Assembly (NCBI GenBank): GCA_964412555.1
Contig: CAYPPG010000022.1
Span: 44,455-108,454 of the forward strand
DNA length: 64,000 nucleotides
Reading direction: 5' to 3'
Source of the DNA: CAYPPG01 sp964412555
GTDB taxonomy: Bacteria > Hinthialibacterota > Hinthialibacteria > Hinthialibacterales > Hinthialibacteraceae
Shown here one piece after another: positions 51,944 through 60,534 of the stretch. The notes below the pieces were generated by a model. That model worked only from the letters and a program-made list of their open reading frames with translations. It searched no databases and was not told where the DNA came from. A program made the position numbers and the translations under genes. How positions within the stretch are numbered: position 1 is the first letter of the stretch; each line of letters opens with the position of its first letter.

Positions 51944-52999
51944 ATGTCCCGCGTATGCATATTCATACCCCACCACAGAAACCCTAAAATTTTAAAACCT
52001 TTATTCGAATCTCTATTTCAAATGGGAATTGACGAATCCACGATGCACGTCGTCCTTGTGGACAATGCCTCCAATGACGGCTCCGTTGAATTTACCCAAC
52101 ACAAATACCCCCGCGTTCACATTCTTCATTTTGAAACAAATCAAGGCTTTGCCCCCGCCTTGAATGAAGCGGTTCACACCATCGATTCCGAGTGGGTCTG
52201 CTTTCTCAACAATGACATGCGTGTCGATCCCGATTGGCTTCCCAATCTGATTTATGCCGCCGATTCGATTGATTCTCCGTGTTTCTCATCCCATATTTTC
52301 AATTGGGAAGGCGACAAAACTCAATTCGCGGGTGGTTGGATCAATGTATTCGGGAAGGGATTTGAAAGTGATCAACTTCAAGACACAAGTCCCTATCCGA
52401 TCTTTTTCCCCTGCGGTGGAGCCATGCTGATTCGGCGCGACATCTTTCTTGAAATCGGTGGGTTCGATAAGGATTATTTCATGATTTATGAAGATGTCGA
52501 TTTAGGATGGAGATTATGGTTGCTCGGTTACAAAGTTTATCTTGTTCCGGACGCCTATGTGATGCATAAAGGACATGCCTCTCTTCAATCCGAATCGTAC
52601 GAGCGAAAAGCTGTCTATTACGAAAGAAATAGCCTTGCAACCCTCTATAAAAATCTCGGGAATGAATATTTGCATTACATTCTTCCTTATGCTATACAGG
52701 AAACCGTGATTCGAGCGAAAGCCATTGGAGGAATTGGAATTCCCGTTCGATATTCTTCCGCCGGACTGGCTACCTTGAAAGGATTGAAGGCATTTTTTGA
52801 TTGTTTACCGGCTTGGAAACAAAAACGCAGGCAAATTCAGCCATTAAGAATTCTCTCGGATCAGGAAATATTTGCACGATTTTTTCCCCATCCCACCCAA
52901 TTATGGGGGTATTGTGAGGAACAGTACCGGAATATACACAACCCAACGATTTACCAAAATATCAGCAGCTTATTGGAGAAAGCCGCCCAGATCCTATGA
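51944..52999 (+). CDS. GT2-family glycosyltransferase
   Basis: 351 residues. GT-A fold with FIPHHRNPKILKPLFESL, VVLVDNASNDGSVEF, CFLNNDMRVDPDWL (the DxD-like metal site) and MIYEDVDLGWRLWLLGY (the ED-D-x-x-R-W acceptor motif of rhamnosyl/abequosyl-type GT2 enzymes). It transfers sugars such as rhamnose from nucleotide donors to surface polysaccharide. It follows the GT-B gene after 7 bases, so the two probably act in series. Confidence 0.88.
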   Translation: MSRVCIFIPHHRNPKILKPLFESLFQMGIDESTMHVVLVDNASNDGSVEFTQHKYPRVHILHFETNQGFAPALNEAVHTIDSEWVCFLNNDMRVDPDWLPNLIYAADSIDSPCFSSHIFNWEGDKTQFAGGWINVFGKGFESDQLQDTSPYPIFFPCGGAMLIRRDIFLEIGGFDKDYFMIYEDVDLGWRLWLLGYKVYLVPDAYVMHKGHASLQSESYERKAVYYERNSLATLYKNLGNEYLHYILPYAIQETVIRAKAIGGIGIPVRYSSAGLATLKGLKAFFDCLPAWKQKRRQIQPLRILSDQEIFARFFPHPTQLWGYCEEQYRNIHNPTIYQNISSLLEKAAQIL

Positions 53000-53009
53000 A
53001 ACACAGCCA

Positions 53010-53053
53010 GTCCATCCCCATGGACGAATAACCACCATTCATTGGCCATGAAT
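53010..53053. other. two small hairpins between convergent genes
   Basis: GTCCAT-CCCC-ATGGAC (53010-53025) and ATTCAT-TGGCC-ATGAAT (53037-53053) are perfect 6-bp stems between the convergent GT2 and minus-strand genes. They lack T-runs on either strand, so terminator function is uncertain. Confidence 0.3.
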
Positions 53054-53055
53054 AA

Positions 53056-53343
53056 TTAAAAATAAGGTAACATAAGTTGTTCCGGCATCACCCGCTGCAG
53101 TAGAAAACGGGTAAATTGATGATATTTCCTCTTTGCATCTTCCCCGTATTGGGATTTGATTTGCCTTTTCTCTTCCGATGAAAACTGCCTCCACAGTAAC
53201 CGGGATTGAATTTTCACCAATTTTGCACGAATACCATAATTCGTGACAATTTCACTACCAATACGGTATTTCAATGGACTATAAAAACCAGGAACAACCC
53301 ATGATATCAATTCTTTCCGGTCGAATTTGACATCGAATTGCAT
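53056..53343 (-). CDS. 95-residue hypothetical protein next to blaI
   Basis: Basic protein (FYSPLKYRIGSEIVTNYG; LLWRQFSSEEKRQIKSQYG), no signal or membrane helix, no recognised domain. It starts 5 bases after the BlaI-like gene ends, so it is co-transcribed. In typical systems this position belongs to the BlaR1/MecR1 sensor peptidase, which this is not: it is far too short and has no HExxH. Confidence 0.5.
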   Translation of the reverse strand: MQFDVKFDRKELISWVVPGFYSPLKYRIGSEIVTNYGIRAKLVKIQSRLLWRQFSSEEKRQIKSQYGEDAKRKYHQFTRFLLQRVMPEQLMLPYF

Positions 53344-53348
53344 AAAAA

Positions 53349-53723
53349 CTAGTTGTTGTCCGCCAAGATATCAATCAAAATCTTTTTATTCTTTTTGCTC
53401 AATTTCTTGACGGCTGCCAAATAATCTACCAACGGAATTGGATCTTCTTTCAGACTATTGCCAAACAATCTGTCAATAATCGTTTGAAACATGGAAGACC
53501 GGCTGCGCGTCGGTTTGTAGACAAAACGGCGTCCATCTTTCTTTCGAACGATAAATCCTTTATCGCACATATGATGAATCATCGTTTGAACTGTCGTATA
53601 TTTCCAGTCCTTCTCATCCTTGATGTGATCCAACACACCATAAATATCCGCCTCTCCCAATTCATAGAGCGTGTTTAGCAACCAGATTTCCGCAGGCGTT
53701 AATTCAGTAGATACTTGTGTCAT
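53349..53723 (-). CDS. BlaI/MecI-family transcriptional repressor
   Basis: 124 residues. Winged-helix part: TPAEIWLLNTLYELGEADIYGVLDHI, then WKYTTVQTMIHHMCDKGFIVRKKDGRRFVYKPTRSR wording (about 20 residues each side), which are the BlaI/MecI signature helices. The C-terminal dimerisation helices end KKNKKILIDILADNN. BlaI family members repress beta-lactam or copper-response genes and are inactivated by cleavage by a sensor peptidase. No BlaR1-like gene is adjacent; a 95-residue protein follows instead. GAGG four bases before ATG 53723; promoter and repressor half-sites lie upstream. Confidence 0.85.
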   Translation of the reverse strand: MTQVSTELTPAEIWLLNTLYELGEADIYGVLDHIKDEKDWKYTTVQTMIHHMCDKGFIVRKKDGRRFVYKPTRSRSSMFQTIIDRLFGNSLKEDPIPLVDYLAAVKKLSKKNKKILIDILADNN

Positions 53724-53757
53724 CGTTCCTCACCTTTTCCTTTAGTCAGTATTTAAA

Positions 53758-53768
53758 TTACACTTACA
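53758..53768. promoter_or_regulatory. tandem TTACA half-sites, possible BlaI operator
   Basis: TTACA at 53758-53762 and again at 53764-53768, just downstream of the -10 of the blaI-like promoter. BlaI operators use TACA half-sites but usually inverted; here they are direct, so binding is uncertain. Confidence 0.3.
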
Positions 53769-53797
53769 ATAATACAGAGAGATAAACTTCACATCAA
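53769..53797 (-). promoter_or_regulatory. promoter of the BlaI-like operon
   Basis: Minus strand TTGATG (53797-53792), 17-base spacer, TATTAT (53774-53769), 46 bases before ATG 53723. Confidence 0.5.
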
Positions 53798-53999
53798 GGG
53801 AAAATGTCAAATTTCAAGCTCCCCTTTTTGAAAAAAATTCGCTTTCACTCCGTTTTGGAACTCTTTTCAACCATTTTTGCACATAAAATCAATATATACA
53901 TCCCGTTAACGTCTCCCATTATACTCCTTTTCCATTCCCCTATTCACTTTTTGGCTCTATCATTAGCTATATTCCATGATAGAAAGGATAAACATCACA

Positions 54000-54446
54000 A
54001 TGGCAGTCAAGCCACAAGCAGAAACGATACTGGAAACATATTCGTTGAAAGAAATTCTCGACCTGGCGAAAGAAAAAGAGCAGCTGAACAAACAAGCCCG
54101 ATTGAGTGAAGCCCAAAGGCATGTAAGCGCCATATCACAAATGTTTGAAGAAAAGAGTTGGGCAAAGAAAGAGCAAACTGACAAAGAAGAAAAAAAAGAG
54201 AAACGACAACCCGTTGCGAGAAAAGAACCAACATCAACGGGTCAAAAACAAACGCTTGCTGATCACATCCTGGATGTACTGGGTTACTCCCCATTGACAA
54301 TTGATGAAATTCTCGAAGAAGTGCAATACAATGGCTGGGAAACTAAATCCAAGGATCCCAAACGCATAGTGTATTTGGAATTGCGAAAACTCAGTGAAAA
54401 GGGACCGGTCAAAAAAGTCGAACGGGGGAAATATACCATGAAATAA
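54000..54446 (+). CDS. HARE-HTH-like winged-helix protein with coiled-coil N-terminus
   Basis: 148 residues from ATG 54000; the frame begins at 53976, but that ATG has no ribosome-binding site. N-terminal helix (LKEILDLAKEKEQLNKQARL) followed by a charged linker (KEEKKEKRQPVARKE). The last ~65 residues (LADHILDVLGYSPLTIDEIL ... KDPKRIVYLELRKLSEKGPV) resemble the HARE-HTH winged helix that links chromatin or RNA-polymerase proteins in many lineages. It may bind DNA or a regulator. It is divergent from blaI and precedes the GH3 gene by 257 bases; that gap (54447-54703) holds no gene I can see. Confidence 0.6.
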   Translation: MAVKPQAETILETYSLKEILDLAKEKEQLNKQARLSEAQRHVSAISQMFEEKSWAKKEQTDKEEKKEKRQPVARKEPTSTGQKQTLADHILDVLGYSPLTIDEILEEVQYNGWETKSKDPKRIVYLELRKLSEKGPVKKVERGKYTMK

Positions 54447-54703
54447 ATATGCGGCATGAAACGAATAATTTGCCTCTCCCTTCTCTCTCTCACTAGCCAA
54501 ACGAGTCACAAATCCATTACACTATCCCTGAAATTCATACACATTCTTGTCCCTAGAGAATTTGTGTTCTTATGGAATAAGAAAATTCGCTTGACAAATA
54601 AGAATATATGCTTCGGATGTCAACATATCAGTGATTACTCTGACATACTGATTTCTGTTCATTCGAACGAAAGTAAATAAATAACGAAAAGAGGAGAATA
54701 AAG

Positions 54704-57058
54704 ATGGATCTTCAAAGAAAAACCACTACCCCCTTGCAGATTTTTTGTCTGGTTCTGTTTACACTGATTTCAGCCTATGGAAATGCATATCAAGAACAGC
54801 CCATTTACTTGGATCCATCTCAATCCATTGAGGACCGTATCGACGATTTGATTAGCAGAATGACACTAGAAGAAAAAATCGGGCAAATGAACATGCCCTG
54901 TGTCTATGTCGGCCAGTTAGGGCGTGATATCCCTGCCAAATTGGAGGCTTGCCGTAAATTTGCAGAAGGAACCTATATAACTGACATTGGCCCGGGCGGA
55001 GGGTTTTTCACCTTGGCCAACACTATCCTGCATGAAGGGCCGCGCCAACAAGCGGAATATTTCAACGAACTCCAGAAGATCGCAACCACGAAAACCCGCC
55101 TGAAAATTCCCCTCCTCCAAACGGAAGAAGGAACCCACGGCCTGATGTGCTCCGGCGGTACCATCTTTCCGGAAGGATTAGCCCTCGGCAGCACCTGGAA
55201 TATGGACTTGATCGAAGACATCTACACCGTCGCCGCCAAAGAAGGGCGTGCCGTCGGCATTCATCAACTATTCACCCTCGTCATCGAACCCAATCGCGAT
55301 CCACGATTGGGACGGAATCAGGAAGGTTACAGCGAAGATCCCTATCTCATTGCCCGCATCGCAGAAAGAATTGTCCGCGCCGTGCAGGGAGATGATATCT
55401 CTGCAAGCGATAAAGTCGTTGCCGGATTCTGCCATTATCCGGGTCAAAGCCAACCTGTCAGCGGTTTGGAACGTGGCGCAATGGAAATCTCCGAACGCTG
55501 CCTTCGGGAAGTTTTCCTCCCCCCCTGGGTTTCCGGAATCAAACACGGTGGCGCCCTGGGGGTAATGGCAACCTACCCCGCTATCGACAGTATGCCTGTA
55601 CATGCTTCTCATAAAATATTGACGAAAATATTACGCGAAGAACTTGGCTTCGAAGGTCTTGTATTGGGTGAAGGCAGCGGCATTTCCACACTCGTTTACG
55701 AAGGGCTAGCCGCTGACCAAAAGGAAGCCGGAATCTTATCTCTTCAAGCCGGCCTCGACGTGGGGATTTCCTATGAAGAGGGATATATGAAACCCCTCAT
55801 CGAAAGTGTAAAGGAAGGAAAAGTATCCATCGAATTGATCGACCGCACCGTCCGGCGAATCTTGCGGCAAAAATATCGCCTCGGCTTGTTCGAAAATCCT
55901 TTTGTCGATCCTGATTACGCCGTAAAGGTCAGTCATACGGAAAATCACCAAAAATTGGCACTCCAAGCGGCTCGCGAAGGAATCGTCTTACTCAAAAATG
56001 AAAACAATATTCTGCCCTTGGATAAAAATATTGAATCGATTGCTGTAATCGGCCCAAATGCCGATCACGAAAAAAACCAACTGGGCGACTATACCTCGAT
56101 CAGCATCCTGCAGGAGATCGTTACCGTCCTGGACGGAATCAAAAACAAAGTCTCCCCAAATACGAATGTCACTTACGTGAAAGGCTGCGATGTCATCGGA
56201 GACGAAACCAACGAAATCGCCGAAGCGAAAAAAGCGGCAAAAAACGCGGAGGTTGCCATCGTCGTCCTTGGCGAAAATGAATGGCGCACCCCCGGCAAAA
56301 AAGGAACCAACGGCGAAGGCTACGATGTCGCAAGCCTCGATTTGACCGGCATGCAGGAAGAACTGGTCAAGGCTGTCTATGAAACAGGCACACCCACCGT
56401 TGTCGTCTTGATCAACGGACGGCCGCTCTCCATTTGCTGGATCGCCGAACACATCCCCGCCATCGTGGAACCATGGATCTGCGGCGAACAAGGCGGTCAT
56501 GCAGTCGCCGACGTTCTTTTCGGCGATTACAACCCCAGCGGGCGGCTGCCGGTTACCGTCCCACGCCATGTCGGGCAATTACCCTGTTATTACAATTACA
56601 AACCGTCCAAAGAATATTGGATTACCCATGGATGGGGCAAACCCTATGCCGATATGCCTGCCACACCGCTGTATGAATTCGGCTACGGACTTAGCTACAC
56701 AACTTTCGAATACAGTAATTGTCTCATTGAACCACAAAAAACCGGTCCTGGTGGGCATATACAAGTCAGTATCGATGTCAAAAATACAGGAAAACGCGCC
56801 GGTTCTGAAGTGGTTCAACTGTATCTCCGCGATCCCCTTTCCAGCGTCGTCACCCCGGTCAAAGAGTTGAAAGGTTTCGCCAAGACCGCATTGAAACCGG
56901 GAGAAAAGAAAACCGTCCAATTCACTCTCACTCCCGATCATCTTGCACTCTTGAACCGGCATATGGAATGGGAAGTCGAACCAGGAGAGTTCCATGTCAT
57001 GGTCGGTCATTCATCCGAAGACATCCGCGCAGAGGGAACCTTTACTATTACGGATTGA
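54704..57058 (+). CDS. secreted glycoside hydrolase family 3 protein with altered active site
   Basis: 784 residues: signal peptide (1-30), GH3 N-terminal barrel (DLISRMTLEEKIGQM), alpha/beta-sandwich and a C-terminal FN3-like domain (GSEVVQLYLRDPLSSVVTPVKEL wording). The nucleophile region reads GFEGLVLGEGSGI: Glu323 stands where the family has Asp (VSDxG). The upstream KH motif reads AGFCHYPG, with Cys243 in place of Lys, and RDPRLGR replaces RDPRWGR. The rest (VVVLINGRPLSICWIAEHIPA) is intact, so it is a divergent subfamily, not a pseudogene. Possible activities include a different nucleophile or phosphorylase-like chemistry. GGAG lies eight bases before ATG 54704. Confidence 0.85.
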   Translation: MDLQRKTTTPLQIFCLVLFTLISAYGNAYQEQPIYLDPSQSIEDRIDDLISRMTLEEKIGQMNMPCVYVGQLGRDIPAKLEACRKFAEGTYITDIGPGGGFFTLANTILHEGPRQQAEYFNELQKIATTKTRLKIPLLQTEEGTHGLMCSGGTIFPEGLALGSTWNMDLIEDIYTVAAKEGRAVGIHQLFTLVIEPNRDPRLGRNQEGYSEDPYLIARIAERIVRAVQGDDISASDKVVAGFCHYPGQSQPVSGLERGAMEISERCLREVFLPPWVSGIKHGGALGVMATYPAIDSMPVHASHKILTKILREELGFEGLVLGEGSGISTLVYEGLAADQKEAGILSLQAGLDVGISYEEGYMKPLIESVKEGKVSIELIDRTVRRILRQKYRLGLFENPFVDPDYAVKVSHTENHQKLALQAAREGIVLLKNENNILPLDKNIESIAVIGPNADHEKNQLGDYTSISILQEIVTVLDGIKNKVSPNTNVTYVKGCDVIGDETNEIAEAKKAAKNAEVAIVVLGENEWRTPGKKGTNGEGYDVASLDLTGMQEELVKAVYETGTPTVVVLINGRPLSICWIAEHIPAIVEPWICGEQGGHAVADVLFGDYNPSGRLPVTVPRHVGQLPCYYNYKPSKEYWITHGWGKPYADMPATPLYEFGYGLSYTTFEYSNCLIEPQKTGPGGHIQVSIDVKNTGKRAGSEVVQLYLRDPLSSVVTPVKELKGFAKTALKPGEKKTVQFTLTPDHLALLNRHMEWEVEPGEFHVMVGHSSEDIRAEGTFTITD

Positions 57059-57096
57059 AGAATGATAAAGTAATAAGAGCATCAAGATCAGGGGGG

Positions 57097-57147
57097 ACCA
57101 ACGGCAAGCAAAGTCAAATCCCACGGGTACCAAGGGCAAGCGAAGTC
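57097..57147. repeat. imperfect 19-base direct repeat, period 32, with hairpin
   Basis: Two copies (57097-57115 and 57129-57147) of the pattern ACCAasGGCAAGCrAAGTC differ at two positions. The second copy continues into an inverted repeat (AAGGGCA ... TGCCCTT, 57133-57155). It lies between the convergent GH3 and phosphatase genes, where it might end transcription. Confidence 0.42.
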
Positions 57148-57162
57148 TGCCCTTGCTTAAAG

Positions 57163-59676
57163 TTACTTAAAATTCACATGAATCGTCATTTGGTCCTTAT
57201 TCGCCTCTGTATAAGTCGGCACTCCCGTGATCGTCTGCATCACATCGATCGATTGTTCGCCAACCTTCACCGTATATTTCCCTTCATGAAATACTTTAGG
57301 TTGAAATTTCGTTCCCTTTATGCGTAAGGTATAGACAATTTCTCCATCCCGTTCATCGATCACCTGCACAACGGGATTGATCATCCCGTTCACCCGAATC
57401 AAAGGCAGCCAGGCCTCTGCTTCCCGGGCGTAATTGTCCATTATCGAAATCGTCTTCGGCCAGCCGGGAAATTGATCATTCGTGTCCGGATGTGCGGCAT
57501 CGGCAATCAATTTCCAAGCTTCGATTTTCATAGTACGGTCATTTTTGTTGAAACGCACAATACCAAAACCGGAAGATTTATCGTGCAGCATATGAATGCG
57601 AGTATCCCTACGCAACTTTTCTTCCGGATTCCCTACGGCATAAACGGTTACGAGATTGCCAAGACAATCAAGATACTCTCCCGTATTTGGCAGCCCATGA
57701 TCAGGACGATTGGTATGAGGAATTCCAACTTTATCCGGCCACCAAGCGCGCGGATATCCAACGGAAATCGCGGGCACACAAAACGCCCAGCAAGAATCAT
57801 TGAATTCATCGATACCATGATGCACCAATGTCGGGAGGTGCTGATCCCCACAAATATGCAACGCGAACGCCTTGTGGATCGCCTCGATGGCACGATTCCT
57901 TCCACTCTGCGGCCAGCCGTTCGAATCGAGGTCGGCAAGCAGTCTCATACTCAAATCCCCGCCGTGATGGGTAGCGACATTACAGAATGTCGTCTGGCTC
58001 AACACGCTTTTCATGACACACCCGCGCCAATCGGCGCCCCATTCACGCAAGAACTTCAATTGCCGTTCCCCCAACAAAACCAACTCTGGTTTATCCAGCG
58101 AGGTCACATCGATGCTCGGATCTTGGATATGGTCCGGCCGTCCCGTCCATGTCGTAACAGTGTTCTTCGGTCCGGATTTGAACATCCGATCGGCGACAAG
58201 CGCAAAGCTGATTTCTCCGTAAATCATGTCCCCATAATAGACAGTAATACCTTGCTGAATCGGCGTAGGATCATAAAAGTCAGGGTGATGGGATGTATTT
58301 GTCTTATGAACAACGTTCACCATTTCCGCCGGTTGCGCATAGCCGCCGGCGTCGTGATCCGCCATCGAAACCGGATTGCCGCCATTTCCCCAGATATTGC
58401 CTTGAAAAACATCGTGATCGTCAGGCAGGCACAGAGTGACACGGTCGCGCATCAAATCCCCGAACGCCCAGCCAAACATGTAAAACTTACGCAAATAATT
58501 CAAGATCGAACGATCCGCCGGCGTGCGGATAATACCATAGCCGCCCACACTTTCATAAATCTGATCCCCCGCAAAAAACAAGACATCCAGATCCTGAATA
58601 GCGATGTTTCGCGTCAATTCCAAATGTGGAAAACCGAAATCCGTCTGGCAACAAAAACCGGCAAAGACCAGTTCGTCTTTCTCCACCGGATCATGACGGA
58701 CAGTTCCTGTCCAATCATAATCCTTGAGTCCATCTGCCGTTTGTAAAGCATATACAAGACGATACGGAATATCGCGGGTATCATCCCAGTTCATGATACG
58801 AAATGTAGCCGTATACGCATCCGGATCGATCGGCGCTTCGCTGATCGTCTTCCATTCTCCATCTTGTTTGATCTGTAATCGAACCTTTTGGGTATCTTTT
58901 TCTCCAATCGGGGGCATCATCGCCGTCATCTTCATCACTTGCCGGCTGAGCGAGTGCATCGACCACAAAATCGGGCCAAAAATGTGATCTTCATGCACGA
59001 CAATCTTCTTCCCCTCGATCCTCCAATCCGCAAACCAAAATTGTGGCCCGTTCTTTACTTTTCGATTGTGATTGTTGACCAAAGCAATGTTTCCAACCAA
59101 CTGATCTCCGGCTACATTGTCTTTACTCATCGATTCGATAGGATTTCCGGTTTCGGGATCGAGGACAGTCAACGTCAGCCGGTAGTTGCTTCCATTGGAC
59201 TCTCCTGTAATTTCAAGCAGTATTTCCTCCAACGAAACACTCTTCTCACTTTTTTTCGTTTGATTCTGTATGAATAATTCCCCTTCGCTCGTCACGCCGG
59301 CATCGATACCGGAACCGCGAAAGCAGCGGGACCGGTAATCCTCGATTTGATCCCAAATCCCGATCCGAAATCCAACCGATCCCTCATTGTTTCCTTCTTC
59401 CAACAATCCGCAGCGCACACGAATGGTAAAATCACCATCCTGCTTTCCCAATTCATGCGTCAAAATATGAACGTTGCGATTTCCACCGCCGGATATGCAC
59501 TCCATCCGCCCATCGGAAATCTTCCAATCCTCCATCGGATTGCTCCAGTATTCCGGTCCGATCCACACCCGCTCGATTTCCTGCGGAAATTCACTCTGAA
59601 AACCCGCCGCCGTTTGTATAGTCTGAAGAACAACGAAAGGGATAAGAAAAAAAACAGAAAAAACAATTCGGTTCAT
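57163..59676 (-). CDS. secreted PhoD-like metallophosphatase with N-terminal LamG-like domain
   Basis: 837 residues from ATG 59676 (AGGAG seven bases upstream; a TTG precedes it). Signal peptide 1-26. Residues ~30-215 form a laminin-G/DUF1080-like beta-sandwich (EYWSNPMEDWKISDGRMECI). The PhoD-like core has the metal motifs FFAGDQIYE (~366), LPDDHDVFQGN (~418) and HICGDQHLP (~608). PhoD-type enzymes cleave phosphomonoesters or diesters with Ca/Fe; the added sugar-binding-like domain suggests a polysaccharide- or teichoic-acid-linked phosphate as substrate. It is convergent with GH3. Confidence 0.82.
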   Translation of the reverse strand: MNRIVFSVFFLIPFVVLQTIQTAAGFQSEFPQEIERVWIGPEYWSNPMEDWKISDGRMECISGGGNRNVHILTHELGKQDGDFTIRVRCGLLEEGNNEGSVGFRIGIWDQIEDYRSRCFRGSGIDAGVTSEGELFIQNQTKKSEKSVSLEEILLEITGESNGSNYRLTLTVLDPETGNPIESMSKDNVAGDQLVGNIALVNNHNRKVKNGPQFWFADWRIEGKKIVVHEDHIFGPILWSMHSLSRQVMKMTAMMPPIGEKDTQKVRLQIKQDGEWKTISEAPIDPDAYTATFRIMNWDDTRDIPYRLVYALQTADGLKDYDWTGTVRHDPVEKDELVFAGFCCQTDFGFPHLELTRNIAIQDLDVLFFAGDQIYESVGGYGIIRTPADRSILNYLRKFYMFGWAFGDLMRDRVTLCLPDDHDVFQGNIWGNGGNPVSMADHDAGGYAQPAEMVNVVHKTNTSHHPDFYDPTPIQQGITVYYGDMIYGEISFALVADRMFKSGPKNTVTTWTGRPDHIQDPSIDVTSLDKPELVLLGERQLKFLREWGADWRGCVMKSVLSQTTFCNVATHHGGDLSMRLLADLDSNGWPQSGRNRAIEAIHKAFALHICGDQHLPTLVHHGIDEFNDSCWAFCVPAISVGYPRAWWPDKVGIPHTNRPDHGLPNTGEYLDCLGNLVTVYAVGNPEEKLRRDTRIHMLHDKSSGFGIVRFNKNDRTMKIEAWKLIADAAHPDTNDQFPGWPKTISIMDNYAREAEAWLPLIRVNGMINPVVQVIDERDGEIVYTLRIKGTKFQPKVFHEGKYTVKVGEQSIDVMQTITGVPTYTEANKDQMTIHVNFK

Positions 59677-59720
59677 CAATTTTCTCCTAATCTATGATGC
59701 TACGCAAAAATCCTAAAATT

Positions 59721-59747
59721 GTGGTGCGGACATCCTGTCTGCACAAC
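59721..59747. repeat. 27-bp imperfect palindrome
   Basis: Arms GTGGTGCGGACA and TGTCTGCACAAC (10 of 12 complementary) flank TCC in the gap between the phosphatase and prepilin genes. Similar GTGCGGACA-type intergenic palindromes occur widely in environmental genomes; a REP-like role is inferred. Confidence 0.5.
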
Positions 59748-59767
59748 TATATTGCTAAATAATATGT

Positions 59768-60361
59768 TTACGGCATGGCAAAATTAACTTTCGGCCGGCC
59801 CGGGACATACCGCCGAATGAATCCGATACTATGAAGCCCATTGGATATTTCATACGGATTCCAATCGACCGTACTTTGCCCTTGATAAGTCGTTGTCGGC
59901 CCCATCCCGAATATGATCCCGATCGAATTACGCCGAGGTCCGAAATCGGGATTCACACTCGCATCGAAATAGACAGGGGTAAGATTGCTGTGATACCGCA
60001 TATCGTACGGATCCCAATGATACTGCGATTTCGTATACCCCAACCGGTTGTTGTCGGAAAACAGTTCTTTCGCCATCGGTGTATCTTGAAACGGATCGTA
60101 CAAAAAGCCACTCAGATAAGCAACCGGTGTCGTAAGCCAACAATTTTGATTCGGTTCATGGGAATGAGGCGGATTATCGTTGTAATCGTTCATGTATTGC
60201 AAGATTGCGAGTTCCATCGTGCGCAAGTCGGCCATCGCGCGCGATACTTTCGCCCGGACTTGGGCGTTCAAAAAATTGGGAACGGCGATGGCGGCAAGAA
60301 TCCCGATGATCGCAACCACGATCAAAAGTTCGATGAGAGTAAACGCTCTAAACTTCCCCAT
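59768..60361 (-). CDS. prepilin-like protein (second copy)
   Basis: 197 residues from ATG 60361 (GGAGG six bases upstream; an in-frame ATG at 60400 is not needed). Class III signal MGKFRA-FTLIELLIVVAIIG, where the residue before the cleavage point is Ala instead of Gly, then VPNFLNAQVRAKVSRAMADL. Paralogue of the gene at 36229-36789: the first 40 residues are nearly identical, the globular part has diverged (WLTTPVAYLSGFLYDPFQDT). No assembly genes nearby. Confidence 0.86.
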   Translation of the reverse strand: MGKFRAFTLIELLIVVAIIGILAAIAVPNFLNAQVRAKVSRAMADLRTMELAILQYMNDYNDNPPHSHEPNQNCWLTTPVAYLSGFLYDPFQDTPMAKELFSDNNRLGYTKSQYHWDPYDMRYHSNLTPVYFDASVNPDFGPRRNSIGIIFGMGPTTTYQGQSTVDWNPYEISNGLHSIGFIRRYVPGRPKVNFAMP

Positions 60362-60476
60362 AGTTTTCCTCCATGACAACATGTGCATATTTACATGCAT
60401 GATACCGGTGAATAGGTTCAGTTTTCAATAGGAGAAAGAGGGAAAGAAAAAAGACAGGTGCAATTCGATACCAAGA

Positions 60477-60504
60477 GTAGGGGCGATTTGCAAATCGCCC
60501 CTAC
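60477..60504. repeat. 28-bp perfect palindrome (GGGCGATTTG core)
   Basis: GTAGGGGCGATTTG followed directly by its reverse complement, in the gap between prepilin and DUF1080 genes. It shares the GGGCGATT core with a second palindrome at 61889, so this is one family of dispersed repeats, possibly REP- or BOX-like. Confidence 0.65.
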
Positions 60505-60534
60505 AGAAACCTACCCGTAAATCACTCGTTTTAG

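Noticed and set aside
53010..53025. Rho-independent terminator between the GT2 and the blaI operon
   Set aside because: The stem is perfect but only 6 bp, and neither strand has a following T-run.
57472..58746. 424-codon open frame on the plus strand
   Set aside because: Antisense to the PhoD-like phosphatase with all three metal motifs in place. It is an artefact of codon bias in the real gene.
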